From assembly GCA_051953655.1 (NCBI GenBank), contig JBQCIO010000356.1, forward strand, positions 1 to 9,138: DNA of 9,138 nucleotides, given 5' to 3'. Each line of letters begins with the position of its first letter. Within the stretch, counting starts at the first letter, position 1. The position numbers and the translations under genes are program-made. This document shows positions 1-5,552 of this stretch, piece after piece. Under the pieces are notes generated by a model. That model was given only the letters and a program-made list of their open reading frames with translations, searched no databases and had not been told where the DNA came from. The stretch is from JBQCHF01 sp051953655. GTDB lineage: Bacteria; Actinomycetota; Actinomycetes; Motilibacterales; Motilibacteraceae.

Positions 1-468
1 GAGCTCATGCACGTCTACAACCGTGACATCCTCACCAGCTCGGTGGCCGCCGCGATCGCCGGTGTCATCACCTCCGTCGGCCAGATGCTGATGTTCACGA
101 GCATGTTCGGCGGTGGCGGCAACGACGATGACCGCCCCAACCCGATCGCCCTGCTCGTCATGAGCCTGCTCGCCCCGCTCGCTGCCGTCCTCATCCAGAT
201 GGCCATCAGCCGCACCCGCGAGTTCGACGCCGACGAGGACGGCGCGGCCCTGACCGGCGACCCGCTCGCCCTCGCCTCGGCCCTGCGCAAGCTCGAGATG
301 GGCACGCGCAGCCTGCCGCTGCCCCCCGAGCCGGCCCTGCAGACCACCAGCGCCCTGATGATCGCCAACCCGTTCCGCGGCGACGGCGTCGCCCGGATGT
401 TCTCCACCCACCCCCCGATGGCCGAGCGCATCGCCCGCCTCGAGGCCATGGCCGGCTACCCCCGCTGA
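1..468 (+). CDS. htpX: HtpX-like M48 zinc metalloprotease, C-terminal part (5' truncated)
   Basis: Reading frame 1 is open from the first base and ends in TGA at 466-468, giving 155 residues of a protein whose start lies outside the window. It begins with ELMHVYNRD, the remainder of the HExxH zinc motif HE(L)xHVxNRD, so only the first histidine is missing. Two hydrophobic segments follow (about residues 12-37 and 49-69), then SRTREFDADEDGA, which matches the SRxREYxADxxGA motif carrying the third zinc ligand (Glu74 here). The ending, THPPMAERIARLEAM, is the usual HtpX C-terminus. In this family the enzyme is a membrane protease that cleaves misfolded or damaged membrane proteins with its active site facing the cytoplasm. 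A Gly/Asp-rich stretch (about residues 37-44) separates the two membrane segments. A perfect hairpin begins 43 nt after the stop. Family assignment is firm; the exact symbol follows general actinobacterial usage. Confidence 0.92.
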   Translation, partial: ELMHVYNRDILTSSVAAAIAGVITSVGQMLMFTSMFGGGGNDDDRPNPIALLVMSLLAPLAAVLIQMAISRTREFDADEDGAALTGDPLALASALRKLEMGTRSLPLPPEPALQTTSALMIANPFRGDGVARMFSTHPPMAERIARLEAMAGYPR

Positions 469-510
469 CGACCTGCCGCCCACCAGGCGGCAACCTCCGG
501 GGCCCGGCCG

Positions 511-536
511 GAACGATCACGCTCCCGTGATCGTTC
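511..536. terminator. Bidirectional hairpin terminator between htpX and whiB
   Basis: GAACGATCACG (511-521) and CGTGATCGTTC (526-536) form a perfect 11-bp stem with a CTCC loop. The hairpin lies 43 nt past the htpX-like stop and 30 nt past the stop of the convergent whiB-like gene, so it can serve both. There is no U-run, which is common for high-GC actinobacterial terminators. The same ten bases AACGATCACG recur in a hairpin after murB (7554-7581). Confidence 0.72.
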
Positions 537-565
537 GAGCCTGGGCCGCCCGCGAAGAGTGCCGG

Positions 566-979
566 TCAGCTCGCCGCGCGGTGCTGCGCCTCCTGGGCGC
601 CGCGGGTGCGCTGCGCCGACTGCGCCGACTGCCCGGACTGCACGCGGCGCTGGCGCAGGGTGCGCCGGCGCAGCAGGCCCAGGTCGCGCTCGGAGCAGCC
701 GCCCCAGATGCCCGAGGTCTGGCCAGTTTCCAGCGCCCACTCCAGGCACGGCTCGCGCACGGGGCAGCGCCGGCAGACGGCCTGGGCCTCGCGGGTCTGC
801 TCCTGCGCCTCCGGGCCGGTGCCGACCGGGAAGAACAGCTCGGGATCCTCGTGCCGGCACAGCGCCTCGTCGCGCCAGTCGCCCGTCCCCGTCCGGTGAC
901 CTTCGTCGGCCCGCCCGTTCGCCAGCCCGCCGGTCACGGTGTCGCCCGACCGCCGCCCTGAGCCCCCGTTGCTCCGCAC
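566..979 (-). CDS. WhiB-family iron-sulfur transcriptional regulator
   Basis: This 137-residue protein carries the complete WhiB domain. Four cysteines (C41, C69, C72, C78) lie in the C-x27-C-x2-C-x5-C pattern that binds a [4Fe-4S] cluster. GIWGG follows at 90-94, the turn that contacts the primary sigma factor in characterised members. DWRDEALC, DPELFFPVG and CRRCPVREPCLEWALETGQ resemble the WhiB1/WblE subgroup most closely, but I do not assign a number. Downstream is a basic stretch (RRRTLRQRR, 104-112), then a Gln/Ser/Ala-rich tail. A fifth cysteine (C95) directly follows GIWGG. The start is GTG at 979, preceded by AGGGG with 7 nt spacing, which gives an unusually long N-terminal lead of about 34 residues; an internal GTG (codon 15) is the alternative. 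These proteins bind sigma factor and DNA in the cytoplasm and respond to NO, O2 or redox state. It lies 159 bp downstream of yajQ on the same strand, so it may have its own promoter. Confidence 0.9.
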   Translation of the reverse strand: MRSNGGSGRRSGDTVTGGLANGRADEGHRTGTGDWRDEALCRHEDPELFFPVGTGPEAQEQTREAQAVCRRCPVREPCLEWALETGQTSGIWGGCSERDLGLLRRRTLRQRRVQSGQSAQSAQRTRGAQEAQHRAAS

Positions 980-1047
980 GTCGATGCCCCTCTCCGGCGG
1001 CAGGGCCTCGTGTGAGAGCTCCGGATCGCCGTCTCGTCCTGCACGTC

Positions 1048-1065
1048 GTGAGGTCGTTGCCTCAC
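1048..1065. promoter_or_regulatory. Inverted repeat upstream of the whiB-like gene (possible operator)
   Basis: GTGAGG (1048-1053) and CCTCAC (1060-1065) are perfect 6-bp inverted arms around TCGTTG. The site lies about 70-90 bp upstream of the GTG start of the whiB-like gene and about 75 bp past the yajQ stop, where an operator or a weak hairpin could sit. Spacing does not fit a Crp/Fnr-type site, where GTGA and TCAC are 6 bp apart; here the gap between them is 10. A role is speculative. Confidence 0.25.
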
Positions 1066-1138
1066 CGTCGGTGCCGAGGCGAAACCTGACGCCGTGCGGG
1101 CTGGGGGACGGCCCAACGGGCTGGGGCTGCGCCGCGGG

Positions 1139-1627
1139 CTAGCGGTAGTTGACGAACTGGAGCGCTATGTCGAGGTCCTTGCCCTTGAGCAGGGTGATGA
1201 CGGCCTGCAGGTCGTCCCGGCTCTTCGAGGTGACCCGCAGCTCCTCGCCCTGGATCTGGGCCTTGACGCCCTTCGGGCCCTCGTCCCGGATGATCTTCCC
1301 GAGCCGCTTGGCGTCGTCCTGGGAGATGCCCTGCTTGAGGTCGACCGAGATCCGGTACTCCTTGCCCGAGGCCTGCGGGTCGCCGGTGTCGAGCGCCTTG
1401 AGGGAGACCCCGCGCTTGATCAGCTTCTCCTTGAACACGTCGAGCACGGCCTTGGCGCGCTCCTCGGTGTTCGCCGCGATCTCCACCTTCTCCCCGGACC
1501 ACCGGATCGAGGCGCCGACGCCCTTGAAGTCGAAGCGCTGCGAGACCTCCTTGGCGGCCTGGTTCAGCGCGTTGTCGACCTCCTGCCGGTCGACCTTGGA
1601 GACGATGTCGAACGACGAGTCCGCCAC
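1139..1627 (-). CDS. yajQ: YajQ-family nucleotide-binding protein
   Basis: The product is 162 residues, the usual YajQ length. It starts ADSSFDIVSKVDRQEVDNA after the initiator, then has RFDFKG and GKEYRISVDLKQGISQ-type segments, and ends LDIALQFVNYR, all typical of the family. I chose GTG at 1627 because GGGGAAGG lies just upstream and the conserved family N-terminus begins there; the longer reading to 1714 adds a non-conserved Arg/Ala-rich stretch. YajQ proteins are small cytoplasmic two-domain proteins that bind nucleotides or RNA. A Xanthomonas member was reported to bind cyclic di-GMP and act as a transcription co-regulator; whether this one does is unknown. The gene is divergent from tRNA-Tyr, about 120 bp away, and upstream of the whiB-like gene on the same strand. 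Confidence 0.93.
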   Translation of the reverse strand: MADSSFDIVSKVDRQEVDNALNQAAKEVSQRFDFKGVGASIRWSGEKVEIAANTEERAKAVLDVFKEKLIKRGVSLKALDTGDPQASGKEYRISVDLKQGISQDDAKRLGKIIRDEGPKGVKAQIQGEELRVTSKSRDDLQAVITLLKGKDLDIALQFVNYR

Positions 1628-1729
1628 GGACCTTCCCCTCGCTGCGGCTCCCGGCCACCGGATGCGGACCGACGCACCGCGCGTCGGCGCGAGGGGCGCA
1701 GCCGTTCGGGGCACCCCGTGCCCGTCGGC

Positions 1730-1735
1730 TATGCT
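1730..1735 (+). promoter_or_regulatory. Probable -10 element of the tRNA-Tyr promoter
   Basis: TATGCT matches the actinobacterial -10 consensus TAnnnT and places a transcript start near 1742, about 7 nt before the mature tRNA. A weak TTCGGG at 1705-1710 could be the -35, with 19-bp spacing. Supported by motif and position only. Confidence 0.5.
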
Positions 1736-1748
1736 CCTGCCTCGTCGC

Positions 1749-1830
1749 GGCGGGTTGCCCGAGTGGCCAAAGGGAGCGGTCTGTAAAACCGTCGGCTCAG
1801 CCTACGCAGGTTCGAACCCTGCACCCGCCA
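1749..1830 (+). tRNA. tRNA-Tyr (anticodon GTA)
   Basis: The 82-nt molecule folds as a class II tRNA. The acceptor stem is GGCGGGT (1749-1755) with ACCCGCC (1823-1829), followed by discriminator A at 1830. The anticodon stem GCGGT/ACCGT holds loop CTGTAAA with anticodon GTA at 1783-1785. A long variable arm follows, and the T arm is GCAGG-TTCGAAC-CCTGC. The 3' CCA is not encoded. It decodes UAC and UAU. Confidence 0.97.
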
Positions 1831-1838
1831 CGCCCCGA

Positions 1839-1876
1839 ACGGAGGGGGCGCACCTCACGAGGTGCGCCCCCTCCGT
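1839..1876 (+). terminator. Strong hairpin terminator after tRNA-Tyr
   Basis: Positions 1839-1855 and 1860-1876 are perfect 17-nt inverted arms (ACGGAGGGGGCGCACCT and its complement) around a CACG loop. The hairpin starts 9 nt after the tRNA 3' end. It has no U-run, but stem length and placement make termination or 3'-end protection the likely role. Confidence 0.85.
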
Positions 1877-2142
1877 CGTCGTCGGACGGTGCCGTGGACC
1901 GGCCCTCCACCGCCGCCCCCCTCGCATCGGTCGGAAGCGAGGTGCCGGGCGTCCTGGACCAGGCGCGGCCAGTCCGGAGACACCGGTGCGTCGTGGACCA
2001 CTTGCTCTTTGTCACAGGATGTCGGCACTCTCTGCTGGCGCCCGTTCACCCATTGGGATGACACTGGTGCCTGATCGCTCATGATCGTCCGGATTCGCGT
2101 CGACCTCGACACAGTCCGTTCTCGTCCGCTCGGGAGGTCCTG
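1877..2142. other. Leader region upstream of the repeat-peptide gene
   Basis: This 266-bp stretch has no convincing gene. It should hold the promoter of the downstream peptide and c-di-GMP genes, but I see no good -35/-10 pair. TGATCG occurs twice in direct orientation (2072-2077 and 2082-2087), offset by 10 bp or about one helical turn. A short odd-centred palindrome, CCCATTGGG, lies just before it. I found no match to the c-di-GMP (GEMM) riboswitch core. Confidence 0.4.
2132..2137 (+). promoter_or_regulatory. Ribosome binding site of the repeat-peptide gene
   Basis: GGGAGG is followed by 5 nt and then ATG at 2143. This near-ideal Shine-Dalgarno site argues that the very small downstream frame is really translated. 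Confidence 0.75.
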
Positions 2143-2325
2143 ATGAAGGTTCGTCGCATCGTCGCCCTGCTGCTCGCCGCGCCGCTCGCTGTCGCGATCG
2201 CCGCCGCGCCGGCCTCGGCCAAGGCGCATGCCGGGTCGTCCCTCAACGGGTCGTCCCTGAACGGGTCCTCCCTCAACGGATCCTCGCTGAACGGGTCCTC
2301 CCTGAACGGGTCGTCGCTCAACTAA
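2143..2325 (+). CDS. Small secreted GSSLN-repeat peptide
   Basis: This 60-residue protein splits exactly in half. Residues 1-30 are a textbook Sec signal peptide: MKVRR, a Leu/Ala-rich core, and an ASA motif with likely cleavage before KAHA. Residues 31-60 are six perfect copies of GSSLN, ending directly at TAA. At nucleotide level the six 15-bp units all differ from one another, but only at codon third positions, so the peptide sequence appears to be selected. Read as SSLNG, the unit resembles the pentapeptide-repeat pattern ([STAV][DN][LF][STR]G), although six units would give only about one and a half turns of such a helix. The mature product of about 34 residues has no cysteine and is poor in charge. 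A GGDEF/EAL gene starts 29 bp downstream on the same strand, which suggests co-transcription. I do not recognise a named family; an assembling surface peptide or a cell-wall-associated factor are guesses. Confidence 0.8.
   Translation: MKVRRIVALLLAAPLAVAIAAAPASAKAHAGSSLNGSSLNGSSLNGSSLNGSSLNGSSLN
2233..2322 (+). repeat. Six tandem 15-bp units encoding GSSLN
   Basis: Six contiguous in-frame 15-bp units fill the 3' half of the small peptide gene. Variation is limited to synonymous sites: GGG/GGA for Gly, TCG/TCC at both Ser codons, and CTC/CTG for Leu. No two units are identical in DNA while all six peptides are. Confidence 0.95.
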
Positions 2326-2354
2326 TCCCCGGTCAGCAGCGAAGTCCTGAGCCT

Positions 2355-4883
2355 TTGAGCGGCAGCGGTCAGCCGCCGGCGGTGGCGCGCCTTTGGGTGC
2401 TCACCGCCGGGATGACCGCTGCCGCGGTCGGCCTCCTGGCCCCCATCGCGTTCTCCGCACCAGGGCGAGTCGATGGCGTCTGGCTGCTGCTCGTCATCCC
2501 GCTCCTGTTGGTCGGCTTCGGTCTCGCTGAGGCCGGCCAGGTCCACTTCGACATGCGCCGGCTCACGTGGTCGCTGTCGCTCTCCGAAGTGCCCCTCGTC
2601 GTGGGCCTCTTCATCGCGCCACCGCTGGTGGTGGTGGCCTGTCGCCTCCTCGGGTACCTGCCAGTCGCCGTCAAGCGGCGCACCGTGCTCGAGAAGGGTG
2701 TCTTCAACTCGGTCCTGTTCATGCTCGAGGTGTCGCTGGCCGAGGCGATCTACCACCTTCTCGGGGTGCCTCCAGCTACGAGCACCGCCGGCTGGTCGAG
2801 CGCCTATGCCGCGGCCCTGGGGGCCGCGCTCATCAGTGGGCTCGCCGTGGGAACGGCGATCGCTGTCACCCAGCCGCCGCTGCGGGCTGCCGAGCTGGCT
2901 CGCCTCGTGGGCCCGACGGTCGCGGCCGCGTGCGTGTCCACCACCGTCGGCCTGCTCGTCGTCGCGATCACGCTGCAGGCACCCATCAGCCTGGGGCCGC
3001 TGGTGGCGCTGGTCGTCCTGCTGCTCCTCGCCTTCCGGCGGTACGGGGCCCTGCTCGCCGAGCACCGGACGCTGGCCGACGTCCACACGGTCACTGCCGC
3101 GGTCGCGACGTCGCTCGACGGAGAGGGCAGCGTGGACCCGTCCCTCCTCGAGCGGGTGCGCACCGTCCTGAGAGCGCGCGAGGCGGTGCTGTGGCTGACC
3201 GACGAGTCGCTGGCCTCGGTGGTCAGCGAGGGCGGGGCGTTCCGGCGGGAGACCAGCGAGATCGACCCGATCCGCGAGCGGGCTCTCACCGGCGGGGCGC
3301 TGCTGGCCACGGCCGAGAGCGCCGATCCCGACGTCGCTTCCGCGCTGACCCGCCGGGGTGTGCGCCAGGTGATCGCCGTGCCGCTCCTCGTCAGTGATGC
3401 CCCCCTCGGGACTCTGGAGGTCCAGGACCGCAGCTCGGAGCTAGCCACCTTCAGCGAGGCCGACCGCGACCTGCTCGGCACCCTCGCCGCGCAGCTCGGC
3501 GTCGCCCTCGAGAACCGCCGGCTGCTCGCCCGGCTCCGCCACGAGGCCCAGCACGACCCGCTCACCGGGCTGCCCAACCGGCGCGCCTTCGTCGACCGGC
3601 TCGACGCCGACCTCGCGCTGCTGCCCCCGGGCGGCCGGATGGCGGTGCTCGTCCTGGACCTGCAGGCCTTCAAGGACGTCAACGACGCCCTGGGGCGCGG
3701 CGTGGCCGACCTGCTGCTGGTGGAGGTCGGCGCCCGGGTGCGCGGCGCCGTCGCCGACCCCCGGGCCGTCGCCCGCCTGAGCAGCGACGAGCTGGCCGTG
3801 GCCGCGCCCGTCCAGGACGCCGACGAGGCCCGCGCGGTCGCGCTGCGGCTGCAGGAGGCGCTCTCCGCGCCGGTCGACGCCGGCGGCGTCGGCGTGCACC
3901 TGGGCGCGGTCGTCGGCATCGCGCTCTCGCCCGACCACGGCCGCGACGCGGTCACGCTGTGCCAGCACGCCGACGTCGCCATGTACGCCGCCAAGGGCAC
4001 CGGCCGCGGCGTGCTCACCTACACGCCCACCATGGACGCCGGCAGCGTCCGGCGCGTCGGGCTGGTGCCCGAGCTGCGCCGCGCCCTGGCCGGCGAACCG
4101 TCGGCGGGCCGGATCGTGCCCTGGTACCAGCCGCAGGTGTCGCTGGAGCGGGCCGAGCTGGTCGGCGTCGAGGCGCTGGTGCGCTGGGAGCACCCGGAGG
4201 AGGGCCTGCTCGCGGCCGGCGAGTTCGTGCCCCTGGCCGAGCGCACCGGCCTGATCGGCCGGCTCACCACCTCCGTGCTGGAGGCCTCCCTGGCCGACCT
4301 GCGCCGCTGGGTCGACGCCGGCCACACCTTCGGCGTCAGCGTGAACGTGTCGGTGCGCAGCCTGCTCGACCCCGGCTTCGCCGACGAGGTCACCCACGCC
4401 ATCGCCGCCGCCGGCGTGCCGGCCCACCTGGTCACCCTGGAGATCACCGAGACCGGCGTGGTGAGCGACCTGGCCCGCACGGTGCCGGTGCTCACGGCGC
4501 TGCGCTCGCTCGGGGTCCGCCTGTCCGTCGACGACTTCGGCACCGGCCAGTCCTCGCTCACGTACCTGCGCCGGCTGCCGGTCTCCGAGGTGAAGGTCGA
4601 CCGCTCGTTCGTGGCCGGGCTGGTCCACGAGCCCGGCGACCTCGCGGTCGTCCGCGCCGTCGTCGACCTCTCCCGCCCGCTCGGTCTCACCGTGGTGGCC
4701 GAGGGCGTGGAGACCGAGGAGGCCCGCGAGCTGCTGCGCGAGGTGGGCTGCACGGTGGCGCAGGGCTACCTGCTCAGCCGGCCGCTCACCGCCGAGGACC
4801 TCGAACGCTGGATGCAGCGCCGCACCGTGTCCGTGCCGGGCACGGGCGGGGGCCGGGCGCGCCGGTTGCGGGTCGTCTCCTGA
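2355..4883 (+). CDS. Membrane GAF-GGDEF-EAL protein, probable c-di-GMP phosphodiesterase
   Basis: The 842-residue protein has several membrane segments (about residues 12-228), a GAF-like sensor domain (about 250-392), a GGDEF domain (about 393-556) and an EAL domain (about 575-820). The GGDEF site reads SSDEL (476-480) instead of GGDEF, and no RxxD inhibitory site precedes it, so cyclase activity is unlikely although DPLTGLPNR (401-409) is intact. The EAL domain looks catalytically complete: E606 in EALVR, N664, E696 in EITET, D726 and D727 in DDFGTG, K747, E783 and E786 in AEGVE, and Q803. It should therefore hydrolyse c-di-GMP to pGpG at the inner membrane, perhaps gated by its GAF or degenerate GGDEF domain. 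The start is uncertain: TTG at 2355 has only a weak upstream GAAG, and GTG 2382 and ATG 2412 are alternatives. It lies 29 bp after the secreted repeat peptide. Third-position A/T is frequent up to about residue 363 and nearly absent after it. Confidence 0.93.
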   Translation: MSGSGQPPAVARLWVLTAGMTAAAVGLLAPIAFSAPGRVDGVWLLLVIPLLLVGFGLAEAGQVHFDMRRLTWSLSLSEVPLVVGLFIAPPLVVVACRLLGYLPVAVKRRTVLEKGVFNSVLFMLEVSLAEAIYHLLGVPPATSTAGWSSAYAAALGAALISGLAVGTAIAVTQPPLRAAELARLVGPTVAAACVSTTVGLLVVAITLQAPISLGPLVALVVLLLLAFRRYGALLAEHRTLADVHTVTAAVATSLDGEGSVDPSLLERVRTVLRAREAVLWLTDESLASVVSEGGAFRRETSEIDPIRERALTGGALLATAESADPDVASALTRRGVRQVIAVPLLVSDAPLGTLEVQDRSSELATFSEADRDLLGTLAAQLGVALENRRLLARLRHEAQHDPLTGLPNRRAFVDRLDADLALLPPGGRMAVLVLDLQAFKDVNDALGRGVADLLLVEVGARVRGAVADPRAVARLSSDELAVAAPVQDADEARAVALRLQEALSAPVDAGGVGVHLGAVVGIALSPDHGRDAVTLCQHADVAMYAAKGTGRGVLTYTPTMDAGSVRRVGLVPELRRALAGEPSAGRIVPWYQPQVSLERAELVGVEALVRWEHPEEGLLAAGEFVPLAERTGLIGRLTTSVLEASLADLRRWVDAGHTFGVSVNVSVRSLLDPGFADEVTHAIAAAGVPAHLVTLEITETGVVSDLARTVPVLTALRSLGVRLSVDDFGTGQSSLTYLRRLPVSEVKVDRSFVAGLVHEPGDLAVVRAVVDLSRPLGLTVVAEGVETEEARELLREVGCTVAQGYLLSRPLTAEDLERWMQRRTVSVPGTGGGRARRLRVVS

Positions 4884-4956
4884 CCCCGACGAGGACCGTG
4901 ATCAGGAGCGCCGGCGACGACGCCACCGCGGTTCGCGAGGCACCCTCCGGGTCGTG

Positions 4957-4962
4957 TACTCT
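4957..4962 (+). promoter_or_regulatory. Probable -10 element of the tRNA-Thr promoter
   Basis: TACTCT fits TAnnnT and predicts a start near 4969, 6 nt before the mature tRNA. It lies in the 91-bp gap after the GGDEF/EAL stop. No clear -35 is visible. It could drive tRNA-Thr, tRNA-Met and rpmG together. Confidence 0.5.
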
Positions 4963-4974
4963 CAGACCCCGCTC

Positions 4975-5047
4975 GCCCCAATAGCTCAGTCGGCAGAGCG
5001 TCTCCATGGTAAGGAGAAGGTCTACGGTTCGATTCCGTATTGGGGCT
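4975..5047 (+). tRNA. tRNA-Thr (anticodon GGT)
   Basis: The 73-nt cloverleaf has acceptor GCCCCAA (4975-4981) paired with TTGGGGC (5040-5046) and discriminator T at 5047. The D stem is GCTC/GAGC, the anticodon stem TCTCC/GGAGA with loop ATGGTAA (anticodon GGT at 5008-5010), and the T arm TACGG-TTCGATT-CCGTA. CCA is not encoded. It reads ACC and ACU codons. Confidence 0.97.
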
Positions 5048-5054
5048 CTGCTGG

Positions 5055-5089
5055 AGCGGCCCGCCTGCTAGGTCAGCGGGTGGGCCGCT
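5055..5089 (+). terminator. Hairpin between tRNA-Thr and tRNA-Met
   Basis: AGCGGCCCGCCTGCT (5055-5069) pairs with 5075-5089 along 15 bp, including two G-U pairs, around loop AGGTC. It starts 8 nt after tRNA-Thr and ends 7 nt before tRNA-Met. It may be a terminator or attenuator, or a processing structure separating two tRNAs on one transcript; the tight spacing leaves little room for a separate tRNA-Met promoter, which favours partial read-through or processing. Confidence 0.65.
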
Positions 5090-5095
5090 TCGCGT

Positions 5096-5171
5096 GGCGG
5101 TGTAGCTCAGTTGGCAGAGCAAGCGGCTCATAATCGCTGTGTCGCCGGTTCAAGTCCGGCCACCGCTACCA
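5096..5171 (+). tRNA. tRNA-Met (anticodon CAT), elongator type
   Basis: Acceptor GGCGGTG (5096-5102) pairs with CACCGCT (5161-5167), with a G-U first pair. Discriminator A is at 5168 and the encoded CCA is at 5169-5171, unlike the other two tRNAs here. The anticodon loop is CTCATAA in stem AGCGG/TCGCT, and the T arm is GCCGG-TTCAAGT-CCGGC. It lacks the unpaired first base and the three consecutive G-C pairs of the anticodon stem expected of an initiator, so elongator Met is most likely. A CAT tRNA-Ile with lysidine is less likely, because position just before rpmG is the usual place of tRNA-Met in actinobacteria. Confidence 0.93.
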
Positions 5172-5226
5172 CGCCCGCCCCCCGCTTCGCGGCGGAGGTC
5201 GGGTCGCTCCACCAGCCAGAACAGCC

Positions 5227-5241
5227 CGCCGGAGGCCGGCG
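5227..5241 (+). promoter_or_regulatory. Small hairpin in the rpmG leader
   Basis: CGCCGG and CCGGCG form a perfect 6-bp stem around AGG, 31 nt before the rpmG start. I see no AT-rich Zur-type palindrome between tRNA-Met and rpmG, so zinc control of this copy is not indicated. The hairpin may have no function beyond leader folding. Confidence 0.25.
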
Positions 5242-5271
5242 CGGTTCACGACAAGGCGAGGAAGGCTCCCC

Positions 5272-5436
5272 ATGGCCAAGAACGACGTCCGTCCGAAGAT
5301 CACTCTGGCCTGCGTGGAGTGCAAGGAGCGGAACTACATCACCCGCAAGAACCGTCGCAACGACCCGGACCGCATCGAGCTGATGAAGTTCTGCCCCCGG
5401 GACCGCAAGCACACGACGCACCGCGAGACCCGCTAG
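5272..5436 (+). CDS. rpmG: 50S ribosomal protein L33
   Basis: The 54-residue product matches bacterial L33 over its whole length: DVRPKITLACVECKERNYITRKNRRNDPDR, given here as residues 5-34 in spaced segments (DVRPKITLAC, VECKERNYIT, RKNRRNDPDR), then FCPRDRKHTTHRETR. The ATG at 5272 has GAGGAAGG upstream with 6 nt spacing. L33 is part of the large ribosomal subunit near the E site. Zinc-binding L33 has two CxxC pairs; here the first (C14, C17) is complete but the second reads CPRD (C41, D44), so one of the four ligands is lost. This may be a transitional form between zinc-binding and zinc-free L33. The gene follows tRNA-Met by 100 bp, as in many actinobacteria, and a strong hairpin follows 21 nt after the stop. 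Confidence 0.97.
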   Translation: MAKNDVRPKITLACVECKERNYITRKNRRNDPDRIELMKFCPRDRKHTTHRETR

Positions 5437-5457
5437 TCAGGCTCGTCAGAGCGTCCT

Positions 5458-5492
5458 CGAGGCCGCCCCCGCCCAGCGCGGGGGCGGCCTCG
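5458..5492 (+). terminator. Hairpin terminator after rpmG
   Basis: CGAGGCCGCCCCCGC (5458-5472) pairs perfectly with 5478-5492 (15 bp) around loop CCAGC. It starts 21 nt past the rpmG stop and lacks a U-run apart from scattered T. It separates the translation genes from the dehydratase-murB group. Confidence 0.85.
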
Positions 5493-5516
5493 TCGCGTTC
5501 GCGGCGCCCGGTTCGC

Positions 5517-5522
5517 TACCGT
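5517..5522 (+). promoter_or_regulatory. Possible -10 element for the hadA-hadB pair
   Basis: TACCGT fits TAnnnT and lies 25 nt past the rpmG terminator and 30 nt before the hadA-like ATG, leaving room for a short leader with the AAGGAGGAG ribosome site. No clear -35 is visible. Confidence 0.4.
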
Positions 5523-5552
5523 CCGACCCGAGCCGAGCAGAAGGAGGAGCGC

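Noticed and set aside
1048..1065. Crp-type binding site before whiB
   Set aside because: The gap between GTGA and TCAC is 10 bp instead of 6.
1628..1714. Longer N-terminus for YajQ
   Set aside because: The extension is not family-like, while GTG 1627 has a ribosome site and gives the standard length.
1749..1876. tRNA attachment site of an integrated element
   Set aside because: No integrase gene and no second copy of the tRNA 3' end occur in the window.
1877..2142. c-di-GMP riboswitch upstream of the peptide and c-di-GMP genes
   Set aside because: The position would be attractive, but I could not find the GEMM core or its two-helix layout.
2233..2322. CRISPR-like direct repeats
   Set aside because: The 15-bp units are contiguous with no spacers and are in frame inside a gene, so they are a coding tandem repeat.
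2804..4628. Long minus-strand open frames opposite the GGDEF/EAL gene
   Set aside because: Frames of about 400 codons arise readily opposite high-GC genes; their products are Ser/Arg- or Gly/His-rich with no motifs.
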